32,520 nucleotides of DNA from Candidatus Eisenbacteria bacterium (lineage in GTDB: Bacteria; Desulfobacterota; Binatia; DP-6): positions 1 through 32,520 of the forward strand of contig DATJZY010000186.1 of assembly GCA_035577985.1 (NCBI GenBank), in the 5' to 3' direction. Each line of letters begins with the position of its first letter. The stretch's first letter is position 1. The notes below the pieces were generated by a model. The model was not told the origin of the DNA, did not search any database, and was given only the letters and a program-made list of their open reading frames with translations. A program made the translations under genes and the position numbers. Positions 14,386-23,835 of the stretch are shown here, piece by piece.

Positions 14386-15181
14386 GTGCCGCCTCTCCTC
14401 CCCGCCACGATTCGAACTGGCTGATGTCGCGGGCTCGTTCAACCGCCTCCGCGATGGTCGCCACGCCGAGTATCAGCGAGATCGACCCGAACCGCTCCTC
14501 CTGCTGGGCCCGGACGACCCGCAGCCGCACGAGCTCGAGCAGCGCCAGGAACGTGACGATCACGTCCGCGCGCGTCGTTTCGGGCTCGAAAAGCTCTCCG
14601 AACTCGACCCGCTCCGCCAGGGCGAAGTGCGAGAGGATCAGCTGCACGCACTCCGCCACCGAGCGCATCGGCCGCTGGATCTCGTGGGGCCGTGGCTTCG
14701 CGATGCGCTCGAGCACGCCACGCAGCGCTTCGAGCAGATCGCCGAGCGTCGCGTCGCGGACGGGCGGCCCATCGGGCTCGCCACCCACCGCGCTCGCGGA
14801 CTCGCCGGGCGTCGCGAATACGTCGCGCTGCAGGAGCGGACGGCTCGCCAGATGGCCCGCGCTCTCTCGATAGCGCTGGTATTCGAGGAGCTGCTGGACG
14901 AGCTCGCTGCGCGGGTCCTCCTCCAGCTCGTCGTCCTCGCCCGGCTCGCTCGGGAGCAGCATCCGGCTCTTGATCACCATGAGCGTCGCCGCCATCACCA
15001 GGTACTCGCCCGCGTTGTCGAGGTTCAGCTCGGGCAGCCCCTCGATCATCGCCAGGTACTGGTCGGTGATGCTCGCGATCGGGATGTCGACGATCTGCAC
15101 CTCGTTCTTCTTGATGAGGTGCAGGAGGAGATCGAGTGGCCCCTCGAACAGGTCGAGCTTGACGGTGCAGGGCGCGCTCAT
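14366..15181 (-). CDS. scpA: Segregation and condensation protein A, kleisin (271 aa)
   Basis: Kleisin subunit bridging the SMC heads. The N-terminal signature KLDLFEGPLDLLLHLIKKNEVQIVDIPIASITDQYL is at once after the start, then the helix AGEYLVMAATLMVIKSRMLLP, a variable acidic linker, and the C-terminal winged helix (VTFLALLELVRLRVVRAQQEERFGSISL). Its ATG shares ATGA with the trpS stop (4-nt overlap), which fixes the start and shows coupling. Confidence 0.94.
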   Translation of the reverse strand: MSAPCTVKLDLFEGPLDLLLHLIKKNEVQIVDIPIASITDQYLAMIEGLPELNLDNAGEYLVMAATLMVIKSRMLLPSEPGEDDELEEDPRSELVQQLLEYQRYRESAGHLASRPLLQRDVFATPGESASAVGGEPDGPPVRDATLGDLLEALRGVLERIAKPRPHEIQRPMRSVAECVQLILSHFALAERVEFGELFEPETTRADVIVTFLALLELVRLRVVRAQQEERFGSISLILGVATIAEAVERARDISQFESWRGGEAAHELTGS

Positions 15182-16161
15182 CCGAGCCCCATCGCCGTAC
15201 GGACCTCGGCCATCGTCGTTTCGGCGATCGCCCGCGCCTTCTCGTTGCCGGCGGCGAGCACCGCCTCCGCGTCTGCGGGCTTCAGCTTCGCCCGCCGCGC
15301 CCGGATCGGCGCCAGCTCCTCGATCACGTGCTTGATCATCACCTTCTTGCACTCGAGGCAGCCGATGCCGGCCGTGCGGCAGCCTTCGGCCGCCCAGCGG
15401 AGCTCCTCGTCGGTGCAATACGTGCGATGCAGCGACTGGTACGCCGGGCAGTCGTTCGGATCGCCGGGATCGGTTCGGCGTGCGCGGCGCGGGTCGGTCA
15501 CCATGCGCGAGAGCTTCTTGTCGATCTCCGCGGGATCCTCGGTGAGGAAGACGGCGTTGCCGTAGCTCTTGCTCATCTTGCGCCCGTCGGTCCCGACGAT
15601 CTTCGGGGTCTCGGTGAGCAGCGTCTGGGGCTCCGGAAAGATCTGCCGGTAGGTCCCGTTGAAGCGCCGTGCGATCTCACGCGCGAGCTCGATGTGCGGT
15701 GCCTGGTCGATCCCGACCGGCACGGCCGTCGCCTTGTAGATGAGGACGTCGGCGGCCTGCAGCACCGGGTAGCCGAGGAAGCCGAAGGTCGAGAGGTCGC
15801 GTCCATCGAGCTGCTGCTGCTGCTCCTTGTAGGTCGGATTCCGCTCGAGCCAGGGCACCGGCACCAGCATCCCGAGCAGCAGGTACAGCTCGGCGTGCGC
15901 CTTCACGGCCGACTGCTGGAAGATCACACAGCGGTCGGGATCGATCCCGATCGCGAGCCAGTCGAGGACCATCTCGATCGTGTTGCGGGCGATGTCGGCA
16001 CTCGCCGCCCAGTCGGTCGTGAGGGCGTGCCAGTCGGCCACGAAGAACAGGCAACGGTGCTCCTGCTGGAGGCGCACCCAGTTCTTGATGGCACCGTGGT
16101 AGTTGCCGAGGTGGAGCTGTCCCGTGGGACGGGCGCCGCTGACGATCGTCTGGGCCGTCAT
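15178..16161 (-). CDS. trpS: Tryptophanyl-tRNA synthetase (327 aa)
   Basis: Class I aminoacyl-tRNA synthetase charging tRNA-Trp. The N-terminus TIVSGARPTGQLHLGNYHGA holds the HIGH-type motif (HLGN, 17-20). KMSKS is intact at 195-199 in GTDGRKMSKSYGN. FVADWHALTT, FGFLGYPVLQAADVLIYKA and GIDQAPHIELAREIARRFN are also family features. The length is normal. ATG 16161 puts the conserved N-terminus directly after Met; an upstream in-frame GTG-type start would add a non-conserved 16 residues. It lies first in a trpS-scpA-scpB-rluB operon. Confidence 0.95.
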   Translation of the reverse strand: MTAQTIVSGARPTGQLHLGNYHGAIKNWVRLQQEHRCLFFVADWHALTTDWAASADIARNTIEMVLDWLAIGIDPDRCVIFQQSAVKAHAELYLLLGMLVPVPWLERNPTYKEQQQQLDGRDLSTFGFLGYPVLQAADVLIYKATAVPVGIDQAPHIELAREIARRFNGTYRQIFPEPQTLLTETPKIVGTDGRKMSKSYGNAVFLTEDPAEIDKKLSRMVTDPRRARRTDPGDPNDCPAYQSLHRTYCTDEELRWAAEGCRTAGIGCLECKKVMIKHVIEELAPIRARRAKLKPADAEAVLAAGNEKARAIAETTMAEVRTAMGLG

Positions 16162-16345
16162 GGGAGGTCCCGCCGCCCGTCCGCTGCCGTCGCGCCTGCC
16201 ACCCCGCACCCCACCTCGCCGTCAACGACCGCCGCCACGAGCACGCCCGGACGTCGGGCCGATGACGACGGATCCATTCGAACGGGCGGAGTGTACCGGC
16301 CCACCCCCGGCGGCGCAACAAAGGCCTTCGGAAATTCGGGGGTTT
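16162..16345. other. Intergenic region between xerD and trpS
   Basis: Gap of 184 bp between two minus-strand genes. It probably carries the trpS promoter. The best -10 on the minus strand is TACACT (16290-16295) with only a poor -35 (TTGCGC, 17-bp spacing). A C-rich/A-rich patch near 16325-16350 is the most A+T-rich part. I see no clear terminator. Confidence 0.3.
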
Positions 16346-17254
16346 TCAGGCGCGCGGGTGATGCCGCCGGTGCACGCTGCGCAGGCGCTCGGGGGCCACG
16401 TGGGTATAGATCTGGGTCGTCCCGATGTCGACGTGGCCGAGCAGCGCCTGCACGACGCGGAGGTCGGCGCCGCCCCCCAGGAGATGCGTGGCGAACGTGT
16501 GGCGCAGGGTGTGCGGCGACACCCGCGCGACGACACCCGCCGACCGGGCTCGGCGGCGCACCAGCTTCCAGATCGACTGGCGGCTGAGGGGCTTGCCCCC
16601 CGGCCGCACGAACACGTGCGCGCTCGGGCGCCGGCCCGTGAGACGCGGGCGCTCCTCGGCCAGGTAGACCGCGAGCGCCTCCCGGGCCCGCCGCCCGAGG
16701 GGGACGACCCGCTCCTTGCCACCCTTTCCCACGACGCTGACGAACCCCTCCTCCAGCCGGAGCTGCGCTCCCGTCAGCTGTGCGATCTCGCTCACGCGCA
16801 GGCCCGTCGCGTACATGAGCTCCAGCATCGCCCGATCCCGAAGCGGGCGGCGGCCCCCGACGGGCGTCTCCTCGACCAGCCGGGTGACGTCGGCCGCTCC
16901 GAGCGCTCCCGGGAGTCGAGACGGCGGCCGGCGTACGCTGAGGTCGCGGATCGCCCCCGCGTCGCCCTCGCCCTCGCGCGCGAGATAGCGCACGAGCCCG
17001 CGGATGGCCGCGAGTGCGCGGGCCTGGCTGCGCGGGCTGAGCCCTCGTGCCGAGAGGCTCGCCAAGTGCGCCCGGACGAGCGCCGCATCGACACCGCCCG
17101 GCCGCCGTCCGGAGCGGGCGGCCGCGGTCCGGGCGAATGCCGTCAGGTCCCGGCCGTACGCTTCGATCGAGCGCCGTGCGAGCCCGCGCTCGGTCGCGAG
17201 GTGATCGAGGTAGGCATCGATCGCGCCGTCGAGATCGCTCCCCCGCCGCGCCAC
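16346..17254 (-). CDS. xerD: Site-specific tyrosine recombinase XerD-like (302 aa)
   Basis: Resolves chromosome dimers at dif. A SAM-like N-terminal domain (about 8-95) is followed by the catalytic domain. All catalytic residues are visible: R153 (ATGLRVSEIAQL), K177 (GKGGKERVVPL), H248 and R251 (SPHTLRHTFATHLL), H274 (LLGHVDIGTTQ) and nucleophile Y283 (IYTHV). The length suits XerC/XerD; XerD is preferred from the glnD neighbourhood, but XerC is not excluded. It starts at GTG, 3 nt after the glnD stop. No integron or phage feature is nearby, so this is the housekeeping enzyme. Confidence 0.88.
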   Translation of the reverse strand: MARRGSDLDGAIDAYLDHLATERGLARRSIEAYGRDLTAFARTAAARSGRRPGGVDAALVRAHLASLSARGLSPRSQARALAAIRGLVRYLAREGEGDAGAIRDLSVRRPPSRLPGALGAADVTRLVEETPVGGRRPLRDRAMLELMYATGLRVSEIAQLTGAQLRLEEGFVSVVGKGGKERVVPLGRRAREALAVYLAEERPRLTGRRPSAHVFVRPGGKPLSRQSIWKLVRRRARSAGVVARVSPHTLRHTFATHLLGGGADLRVVQALLGHVDIGTTQIYTHVAPERLRSVHRRHHPRA

Positions 17255-17257
17255 CGC

Positions 17258-19987
17258 TCAGCCTCCGGCGGCCGCCGGCCGCGCCGCCTCGGCAGCGCCG
17301 TCGAGGGCTTCGAGCAGCTCCATCCGAATCCGCTCGAGGCGCACGGGGTCCTCGATCTTCCGCCCCTCCGCATCGGTCACGTAGAACGCATCGAGGGCCT
17401 GCGTGACCATCGTCGTCACCTTGGCCAGGTGGATCTGCACCCACAGGTGGTAGAGGCGGTTCGTGATGGTGAAGAGCAGCCCCACGCGGTCGGCCGTCGT
17501 GACGTCGAGGACCGTGAAGGCGTCGGACACCGAGTTGTCGATCTCGACGGTGCTCGCGATCGGACGCCCGCGCTTGCGCAGGAGCCACGGGCGCGCCGAG
17601 CGCTGCACGAGCTGCTCGACGTCGACGTCGCCCCGCAGCACGTCGCGGAGCGTCTCGCCGACCCGCTCCCAGCGCTCCTGGTCGAGGTCCGGGTCGTCGC
17701 TCGGGCGCGTCGTGCGAAAAGCGTCGAGCGCCACGCCGTCGCGGCTCGTCGCGATGCGCGCGGCCAGGATGTTCAGGCCCTCGGCCGCGAGCACGCCGGT
17801 GATCATCGCGAACAGCCCCGGCCGATCGCGCGTGCAGATCGCGAGCTCCGTGAAGTCGCGCTCGGGGAAGTCCGCCCGGTGCATGACGACGACCGGGCTC
17901 TCGCCCTCGGCTTCGCGCTCCTCGAGCCGGCGCAGCAGCTCGGCGTGCTCGATCACCACGTCCTCGGGTGTGGAGAGGAAGTAGCCGTCGGGCATGGTGT
18001 CGGTCAGATGCTCGACGGCGCCGGCGGCGGTCGCGGGTGCGGCGCTCCGCACGCGCGCGCGGATGCGACCGGCCCGCGCGCTGCGGTCCTCGGGAACGAA
18101 CTCGCCCAGCTCGAAGACCTCGCGCGCACGGACGTACAGCTCCGTCACAAGCGTTCCGCGCCAGTTGTTCCACACCCCGGGCGCGACCGACCGCATGTCG
18201 GCGTAGGTGAGCACGTACAGCCGCTGCAGATTCTCGACGCTCCCGCAGGTCCGGCAGAAGTCGACCACGAGCCGATCGTCGTCGACGTCGCGGTGCTGGG
18301 CCAGGTGCGACATCGTCAGGTGCTCGCGCACGAGGAACTCGGTGGCGGCGGTCTCGTCCTCGTGCAAGCCGAGGCGCACGCCGAGCGGCTGCATCATCCG
18401 CGCGCCGCGCGCCGGATGATTGTCGGCCCACCCCTTGCCGATGTCGTGGAAGAGCATCCCCATGGTGAGGATCTCGGGCTGCGGCAGCTCGCGCACGACT
18501 TCGGTCAGGTGAGGGAGCGAATCGACGAACTCGCCGTCGCGCAGCCGCTCGATCTCGCGCACGCCGACCAGGGTGTGGTGGTCCACGGTGTAGATGTGGA
18601 AGGGATCGTGGCTGATCAGGCATTCGAGGTGCGCGAACTCCGGGACCATCACCTTCAGGATCCCGAGATGGTGCATCGCCGACAGCGTCGTCGCGACGCC
18701 GTGCTTGGCGCGCATGATCGATCGGAAGGCCCGCGCCGCGCGGGGATCGGCCCGCACCGGCTCCAGGCGCGCCGCATTGTCGCGCACCAGCTCCTGCGTC
18801 CCTTCCGCCAGCTCCACGTGATGCCGTTGCGCCTCGAGGAAGACCTCGACCAGGGTCACCGGGTCGTCCGCGAAGACCTGGCGGCCGGCGACCGCGAGCG
18901 TGCCGCGTACGATGCGCATCCCCTCGCGGATCGTGCGGACCGAGAGCCGACCCCGATAGGGTTCGGCCGACTGCACGCAGCGGCCGATCACCGCCTCGCT
19001 CACCCGGTTCGCGGTCGTGGCGTGCGTGTAGTACGCGCGCATGAAGGCCTCGCGGCCGTCCGGACCCTCCCCGAAGCCGAAGCTGCTCGCCAGCTGCTCC
19101 TGCAGGTCGAAGGTGAGGAGATCCTGATGCGCGCCGGTGGCGAGGTGCATGCCGTTGCGCACGCGCCACAGGAAGTCGAGCGCGCCCTCGAGCTCCTGCA
19201 CCTCGCGCTCCGACAACACGTTGCAGGCGATCAGCTCGCGGAACGTCCGCACCCGGAAGCGCACCTTCGCCATCCAGAGCGCCGTGTGGAGATCGCGCAG
19301 CCCGCCCTTCCCGTCCTTCAGCTGCGGCTGTAGCAGGTAGATCGTGTCGCCGGCCTTCTCGTGACGCTCGGTGCTCTCGGCGAGCTTCTCCCGCACGAAA
19401 CCCGCCTGGTTCGCGGACCACACGTGCTCGCGCATCTCGGCGTCGAACTCGGCGAACACCGACTCGTCGCCGCACAGGTAGCGCGCGTCGAGGATGGCCG
19501 TCTTGGCCTTCATGTCGCGCGCCGCCCAGCTGGCGCACTCGCGCACGTTGCGCAGCGCGTGCCCGACCTGGAGGCCGCCGTCCCACAGCGGATAGAGAAT
19601 GGCGTCGGCGACCGTCTCGACGTACGGCGTCACCTTCCAGGGGTAGAGCACGAGCAGGTCGATGTCGGAGTACGGATTCAGCTCGCCGCGCCCGTAGCCG
19701 CCCTGGGCGAGGATCGCGCAGCGCTGCGTGATGAGGGGGTGGCGCGCCTGGTAGTGCAGGGTCGCGTTGCCGTACAGGAACCGGACCAGGTGATCGATGG
19801 CGTCCGTGTAGGCCGCGACGACCTCGAGGCCGCTCGCGCCGGCATCGTGGCGGGCCCGGATCTCGCTGCGGGCGTGCTCGATGAACGAGCGGGCGAGCTG
19901 CGGCCCGGCGTCGACGTCGCCCTCGACGCGCGGCAGGGTCCTGGTGACCGAGAGCGGCGTGAACGCCGGCGTGGCAGCGAGAATCAT
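17258..19987 (-). CDS. glnD: PII uridylyltransferase/uridylyl-removing enzyme GlnD (909 aa)
   Basis: Nitrogen sensor that uridylylates and deuridylylates PII (GlnB) in response to glutamine. Nucleotidyltransferase domain with GGYGRGELNPYSDIDLL (96-112, metal-binding D108 and D110), the linker domain KDGKGGLRDLHTALWM, an HD hydrolase domain (HIYTVDHHTL ... LFHDIGKGWADNH), and two C-terminal ACT domains (TELAICTRDRPGLFAMITGVL, and FTVLDVTTADRVGLLFTITNRL from about 823). All domains are complete, so both activities are expected. The length is normal. It is followed by xerD after 3 nt. No glnB or amtB is in the window. Confidence 0.96.
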   Translation of the reverse strand: MILAATPAFTPLSVTRTLPRVEGDVDAGPQLARSFIEHARSEIRARHDAGASGLEVVAAYTDAIDHLVRFLYGNATLHYQARHPLITQRCAILAQGGYGRGELNPYSDIDLLVLYPWKVTPYVETVADAILYPLWDGGLQVGHALRNVRECASWAARDMKAKTAILDARYLCGDESVFAEFDAEMREHVWSANQAGFVREKLAESTERHEKAGDTIYLLQPQLKDGKGGLRDLHTALWMAKVRFRVRTFRELIACNVLSEREVQELEGALDFLWRVRNGMHLATGAHQDLLTFDLQEQLASSFGFGEGPDGREAFMRAYYTHATTANRVSEAVIGRCVQSAEPYRGRLSVRTIREGMRIVRGTLAVAGRQVFADDPVTLVEVFLEAQRHHVELAEGTQELVRDNAARLEPVRADPRAARAFRSIMRAKHGVATTLSAMHHLGILKVMVPEFAHLECLISHDPFHIYTVDHHTLVGVREIERLRDGEFVDSLPHLTEVVRELPQPEILTMGMLFHDIGKGWADNHPARGARMMQPLGVRLGLHEDETAATEFLVREHLTMSHLAQHRDVDDDRLVVDFCRTCGSVENLQRLYVLTYADMRSVAPGVWNNWRGTLVTELYVRAREVFELGEFVPEDRSARAGRIRARVRSAAPATAAGAVEHLTDTMPDGYFLSTPEDVVIEHAELLRRLEEREAEGESPVVVMHRADFPERDFTELAICTRDRPGLFAMITGVLAAEGLNILAARIATSRDGVALDAFRTTRPSDDPDLDQERWERVGETLRDVLRGDVDVEQLVQRSARPWLLRKRGRPIASTVEIDNSVSDAFTVLDVTTADRVGLLFTITNRLYHLWVQIHLAKVTTMVTQALDAFYVTDAEGRKIEDPVRLERIRMELLEALDGAAEAARPAAAGG

Positions 19988-20045
19988 GGCTCGGCGCGTC
20001 GTCGCGTCCCACGACCATAGCGCGCGGGCCGCCCTGCCTCCAGCA

Positions 20046-21251
20046 TCAGAGCGTGCGCCGGCGCGACCCCTCGTCGAGGTAGCGGGCGATACCCGTGTAG
20101 AGCCCGACGGCGATCTCCTGGCGGTAGTCCTCGCGCGCGAGGCGGCGGCCTTCGACGGGATGGCTCACGAACGCCGTCTCCACCAGCACGCACGGCATGT
20201 ACGCGCCCACGAGCACGTAGAACGGCCCCCGCTTCACGCCGAGGTCGACGACGCCGGTGTAGTTGCGCCGGAGCTCGGCGACGACGCCGCGCTGGATGCT
20301 GCGCGCGAGACGGGCGGATTCGCCGAGCTTTCCCACCTGGACGAGGTCCGACAGGATGTAGCGCAGGTCGGAGCTGCCGGCCTTCGGCTTGAGGAGGTCG
20401 AGGCCGTTCTCCATTTCCGCCAGGCGCAACGTCCCGCGATCCGTCGAGTTGTCGAGATAGTAGGTCTCGACCCCGCGTAGCGTTCCGGTGGGATTCGCGT
20501 TGGCGTGGATCGAAACGAAGAGGTCTGCGTCCTCGGCGTTGGCGAGCGCCGTGCGGTCCTTCAGTGGCAGGGTCGCATCATCGTCACGCGTCAGCACGAT
20601 CTCGGCGCGCAGCCGCGCGCGCAGGAGCGTCGCCAGGCGCCGTGCGATGTCGAGCGTCGCCTCCTTCTCGACGGCGAAGCCCTCGGCCCCGGGATCGTCG
20701 CCGCCGTGACCGGGATCGAGGACGATCTTCAGAGGGGGCGACCGCTTCGCGGATCGAGGTCGTGGCGCCTCGGCACGTTGCGGTGGTGGGATCTTCACGG
20801 CGCGACCCGGTTCGGCAGGCGGCGCCGCGCTCGCGCCGGCCGGCGATGCACGCGCGCCGATGACCGACAACGCGATCGTGCCCGGCTCCGCATCCCGCTC
20901 GATGCGGTAGTCGCGCGCGCCGTCGACCTCGATCACGACGCGCGGCCGCTCGTCGACGAGGCCGACGCGAACCCGAGCCACCGGCGGGTCGCTCGCGCCC
21001 TGGCGCGTCACGCCCGGAGCCAGCGTCGTGCCGGCCGGAAGGTCGACGTGGATCCGCTGCAGCCGCCCTTGCTCGTCCCGTACGACGCCGAAGCGCGGAA
21101 TGGAGGGCCGCGACAGCTCGATCACGACGACGGTACCGTCGGGCGCCGGCTTGAGGTCGATGCGTCGCAGCTCGCGCGGCGCCTCGGCGTAGGCGGACAG
21201 CGCTACGCACAGCCCGGCAACCACGGCCGCCCACCCTCCCCGCAACCCCAC
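20046..21251 (-). CDS. N-acetylmuramoyl-L-alanine amidase with AMIN domain (401 aa)
   Basis: Periplasmic zinc amidase that splits septal peptidoglycan (AmiC type). It has a signal peptide (1-22, cleavage near AYA-EAP), an AMIN domain (about 28-132, cell-wall targeting), a Pro/Ala/Arg-rich linker (135-172) and an Amidase_3 domain. Zinc and catalytic residues are visible: H182 (DPGHGGDDPG), E197 (EKEATLDIA), H249 (SIHANAN) and E358 (VETAFVSH). The start is GTG 21251; the N-terminus fits a signal peptide but the ribosome site is weak. It lies between mutS and glnD on the same strand. Confidence 0.92.
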   Translation of the reverse strand: MGLRGGWAAVVAGLCVALSAYAEAPRELRRIDLKPAPDGTVVVIELSRPSIPRFGVVRDEQGRLQRIHVDLPAGTTLAPGVTRQGASDPPVARVRVGLVDERPRVVIEVDGARDYRIERDAEPGTIALSVIGARASPAGASAAPPAEPGRAVKIPPPQRAEAPRPRSAKRSPPLKIVLDPGHGGDDPGAEGFAVEKEATLDIARRLATLLRARLRAEIVLTRDDDATLPLKDRTALANAEDADLFVSIHANANPTGTLRGVETYYLDNSTDRGTLRLAEMENGLDLLKPKAGSSDLRYILSDLVQVGKLGESARLARSIQRGVVAELRRNYTGVVDLGVKRGPFYVLVGAYMPCVLVETAFVSHPVEGRRLAREDYRQEIAVGLYTGIARYLDEGSRRRTL

Positions 21252-21327
21252 GGCACGCAGGATACGGGAGGGCCGGCGGGGTAATCAAGGAGCGACCGGA
21301 CCGAGAGACCGCCTCGGCTGGATCCGA

Positions 21328-23835
21328 CTAGGAACGCGCCCGCTCGACGAGCCCGGCCAGCACGGCGATGGCTTCCATCGGCGTCATCCGCTCCGGAGCC
21401 AGCGTGGCGAGCTCACGCCGCAGCGCCTCGTCGCCGGCGGTGAAGAGGCTCAGCTGGGTCGCCGTCGTACCGGGTGCTCGTGGCGACCCGCCCGCGTGAT
21501 GCCCGACCTCCAGGCGCGCCAGGAGCTCGCGCGCGCGCGCCACGACCGGCGCCGGAACGCCCGCGAGCTTCGCGACCTCGACGCCGTAGCTCCGCGACGA
21601 CGGGCCGGGGACGATCCGCCGCACGAACACGATGTCGCCCTTCCACTCCGCGACCGCGACGGAGAGGTTCCGCACGCGGCTCAGCTCAGCGGCGAGCTCC
21701 GTCAGCTCGTGGTAGTGCGTCGCGAACAGGGTCCGCGGCCGCTCGGGCGCTTCGTGGAGGTGCTCGGCCACCGCCCACGCGATCGAGATCCCGTCGAACG
21801 TGCTCGTCCCCCGGCCGATCTCGTCGAGGACGACGAGGCTCCGCGGCGAGAGGTTCGCGAGGATGTGCGCCGTCTCCCGCATCTCGACCATGAACGTCGA
21901 CTCGCCGCCGACCAGATTGTCGCTCGCGCCGACGCGCGTGAACACCCGATCCGCGAGACCGATCTCGGCCTCGACGGCGGGGACGAAGCTGCCCGTCTGC
22001 GCCAGGATGACGGCGAGCGCGACCTGGCGGAGGTACGTCGACTTGCCGCCCATGTTGGGCCCGGTGATGAGGAGGATCTGCTCGGCGTCGGCGTCGAGGA
22101 CGACGTCGTTCGGGACGAAGGGGGTCGTGCTCACCGCCTCGATGACGGGATGGCGGCCGGCGGTGATCCGGATCGTCGGCGTGGCGACGATGCGCGGTCG
22201 CACCCATCCCTCACGATGCGCCACCTCGGCGAGCGCCGCGAGCGCGTCGAGGGTCGCGAGCGCATCCGCCGTCCGCACGAGCGTCGGATGGTGCGCTGCC
22301 ACTCCGTCCAGCAGGCCGTCGAAGAGGTGTTGCTCCAGGGCGCGCAGCCGCTCCTCGGCGCCCAGCACCTTCACCTCGTAGTCCTTCAAAGCCGGGGTGA
22401 TGAAGCGTTCCGCGCCGACCAGCGTCTGCTTGCGCTCGTAGTCGTTCGGTACCGCGCCGAGGTTCGCCTTCGTCACCTCCACGTAGTAGCCGAAGACCTT
22501 GTTGTAGCGGACCTTGAGCGAGGGGATGCCGGTGCGCCGGCGCTCGTCGGTCTCGAAGCGCGCGAGCCAGCTCTTGCCGCCGATCGCAATCTCGCGCAAC
22601 GCGTCGACCTCCGCGTGCCGCCCACCCCGGATGTAGCCGGGAATGCGCGTGTGCGGCGGGGGCGCGTCGACGAGGGTCGCGCGGATCTCCGCCGCCGTCT
22701 CGGGCAGCGCGTCGAGCGACGCGCTTGACCGCGCGAGCAGCGCCCCGCCCTCCTCCGCCAGGATCTCGCGCGCCCGTGCGACCCGATCGAGCGTCGCCGC
22801 GAGCGCACCCAGATCGCGTGGGCTCGCGGTGCGCGCGCCGACGCGACCGACGAGGCGCTCGAGGTCGCCGACGCCGTGGAGGGCTTCGCGCAGTCGCGTC
22901 CGCACGTCGGACGCCTCGACCAGGCGTTCGACGGCGTCGAGTCGCCGACCGATCTCGGCCGGGTCGAGGAGCGGATAGACGAGCCAGGCGCGTAGGCGCC
23001 GCGCGCCCATCGGCGTCTCGCTCCGATCGAGCACCCAGATGAGCGAGCCCCGCCGCTCGCCGCGCAGCGTCTCGAGCAGCTCGAGGTTCCGCCGCGTCGC
23101 CGCATCGAGGGCGAGATGCCCGGCGAGCGCATACGGCTCCGGCCGCCGCAGGTGCGCCGGCCGCCGGCGGTAGACCCGCTCGACGTACGCCAGCGCTCCG
23201 CCGGCGGCGCGCCCCGAGAGCGGTGGCAGCTCCGCGTCCGGTGCCCCGGCTGGCAACGCGGCCGTCGCCCACGCCCCGGACGTCTGCAGCGCGTCGGCGA
23301 ACGCCGGATCGAGGTCGCCGTCCAGCAGCAGCTCCCGCGGCGCGAGCCGCCCGATCTCTTCGCGCAGCGCGTGCGCGTCGTCCACCTCGGTCACGCGAAA
23401 GGCTCCGGTGGCGAAGTCGATCGACGCGACGGCGTAGCGGCGGCCGTCCGACGCGACGGCGGCGAGCAGGCTCGGGGCGGAGGGGTCGAGGCTCTCCTCC
23501 TCGAGGATCGTCCCCGGCGTGATCACGCGGATCACCTGCCGGTCCATGAGGCCCCGCCCGCGCGGCTGTTCGCCCTGCTCGCAGATGGCGACGGCGTGGC
23601 CGGCTGCGAGCAGGCGGGCGATGTAGGGTTGGCTCGCGTGGGCGGGGAACCCGCACAGGGGGACCTCGTCGGGCTCGCCGCGGTTGCGCGCGGTCAGCGT
23701 GAGATCGCACACGCGCGACGCCGTCGCGGCGTCGTCGAAGAACATCTCGTAGAAGTCCCCCAGCCGGAAGAGGAGGATCGCTTCGCGGTGCTCGGCCTTG
23801 ACGCGCAGGTACTGCTGGAGCAGCGCGCCCTTCAC
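21328..23835 (-). CDS. mutS: DNA mismatch repair ATPase MutS (835 aa)
   Basis: Recognises mismatches. The mismatch-reading Phe-x-Glu is present (F28-Y29-E30 in LFRLGDFYEMFF). Connector, lever and clamp domains follow, then the ATPase with Walker A GPNMGGKST (Lys about 598), the STFMVEM motif, Walker B SLVVLDEIGRGTSTFDG and the FATHYHEL signature. The C-terminus has helix-turn-helix and a short tail. Start at GTG 23835, which overlaps the upstream stop as GTGA. The open frame runs on to 25647 upstream, but that part is the shadow of the vWA gene. No mutL is in the window. Confidence 0.96.
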   Translation of the reverse strand: MKGALLQQYLRVKAEHREAILLFRLGDFYEMFFDDAATASRVCDLTLTARNRGEPDEVPLCGFPAHASQPYIARLLAAGHAVAICEQGEQPRGRGLMDRQVIRVITPGTILEEESLDPSAPSLLAAVASDGRRYAVASIDFATGAFRVTEVDDAHALREEIGRLAPRELLLDGDLDPAFADALQTSGAWATAALPAGAPDAELPPLSGRAAGGALAYVERVYRRRPAHLRRPEPYALAGHLALDAATRRNLELLETLRGERRGSLIWVLDRSETPMGARRLRAWLVYPLLDPAEIGRRLDAVERLVEASDVRTRLREALHGVGDLERLVGRVGARTASPRDLGALAATLDRVARAREILAEEGGALLARSSASLDALPETAAEIRATLVDAPPPHTRIPGYIRGGRHAEVDALREIAIGGKSWLARFETDERRRTGIPSLKVRYNKVFGYYVEVTKANLGAVPNDYERKQTLVGAERFITPALKDYEVKVLGAEERLRALEQHLFDGLLDGVAAHHPTLVRTADALATLDALAALAEVAHREGWVRPRIVATPTIRITAGRHPVIEAVSTTPFVPNDVVLDADAEQILLITGPNMGGKSTYLRQVALAVILAQTGSFVPAVEAEIGLADRVFTRVGASDNLVGGESTFMVEMRETAHILANLSPRSLVVLDEIGRGTSTFDGISIAWAVAEHLHEAPERPRTLFATHYHELTELAAELSRVRNLSVAVAEWKGDIVFVRRIVPGPSSRSYGVEVAKLAGVPAPVVARARELLARLEVGHHAGGSPRAPGTTATQLSLFTAGDEALRRELATLAPERMTPMEAIAVLAGLVERARS

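Noticed and set aside
16346..17254. Integrase of a mobile element
   Set aside because: Sequence and context (glnD, trpS, scpAB) fit housekeeping Xer; no att repeats, cargo or tRNA disruption seen.
16103..19333. Very long plus-strand open frame (over 1000 codons) across xerD and glnD
   Set aside because: Antisense to well-recognised genes. Long stop-free antisense frames are expected at this GC content, and the translation is low-complexity Arg/His/Pro/Ala-rich.
16158..20018. Long alternative minus-strand frame (about 1290 codons) over xerD and glnD
   Set aside because: It is a shifted frame of glnD and xerD, and the product is Arg/Ala/Gly-rich without any family motif.
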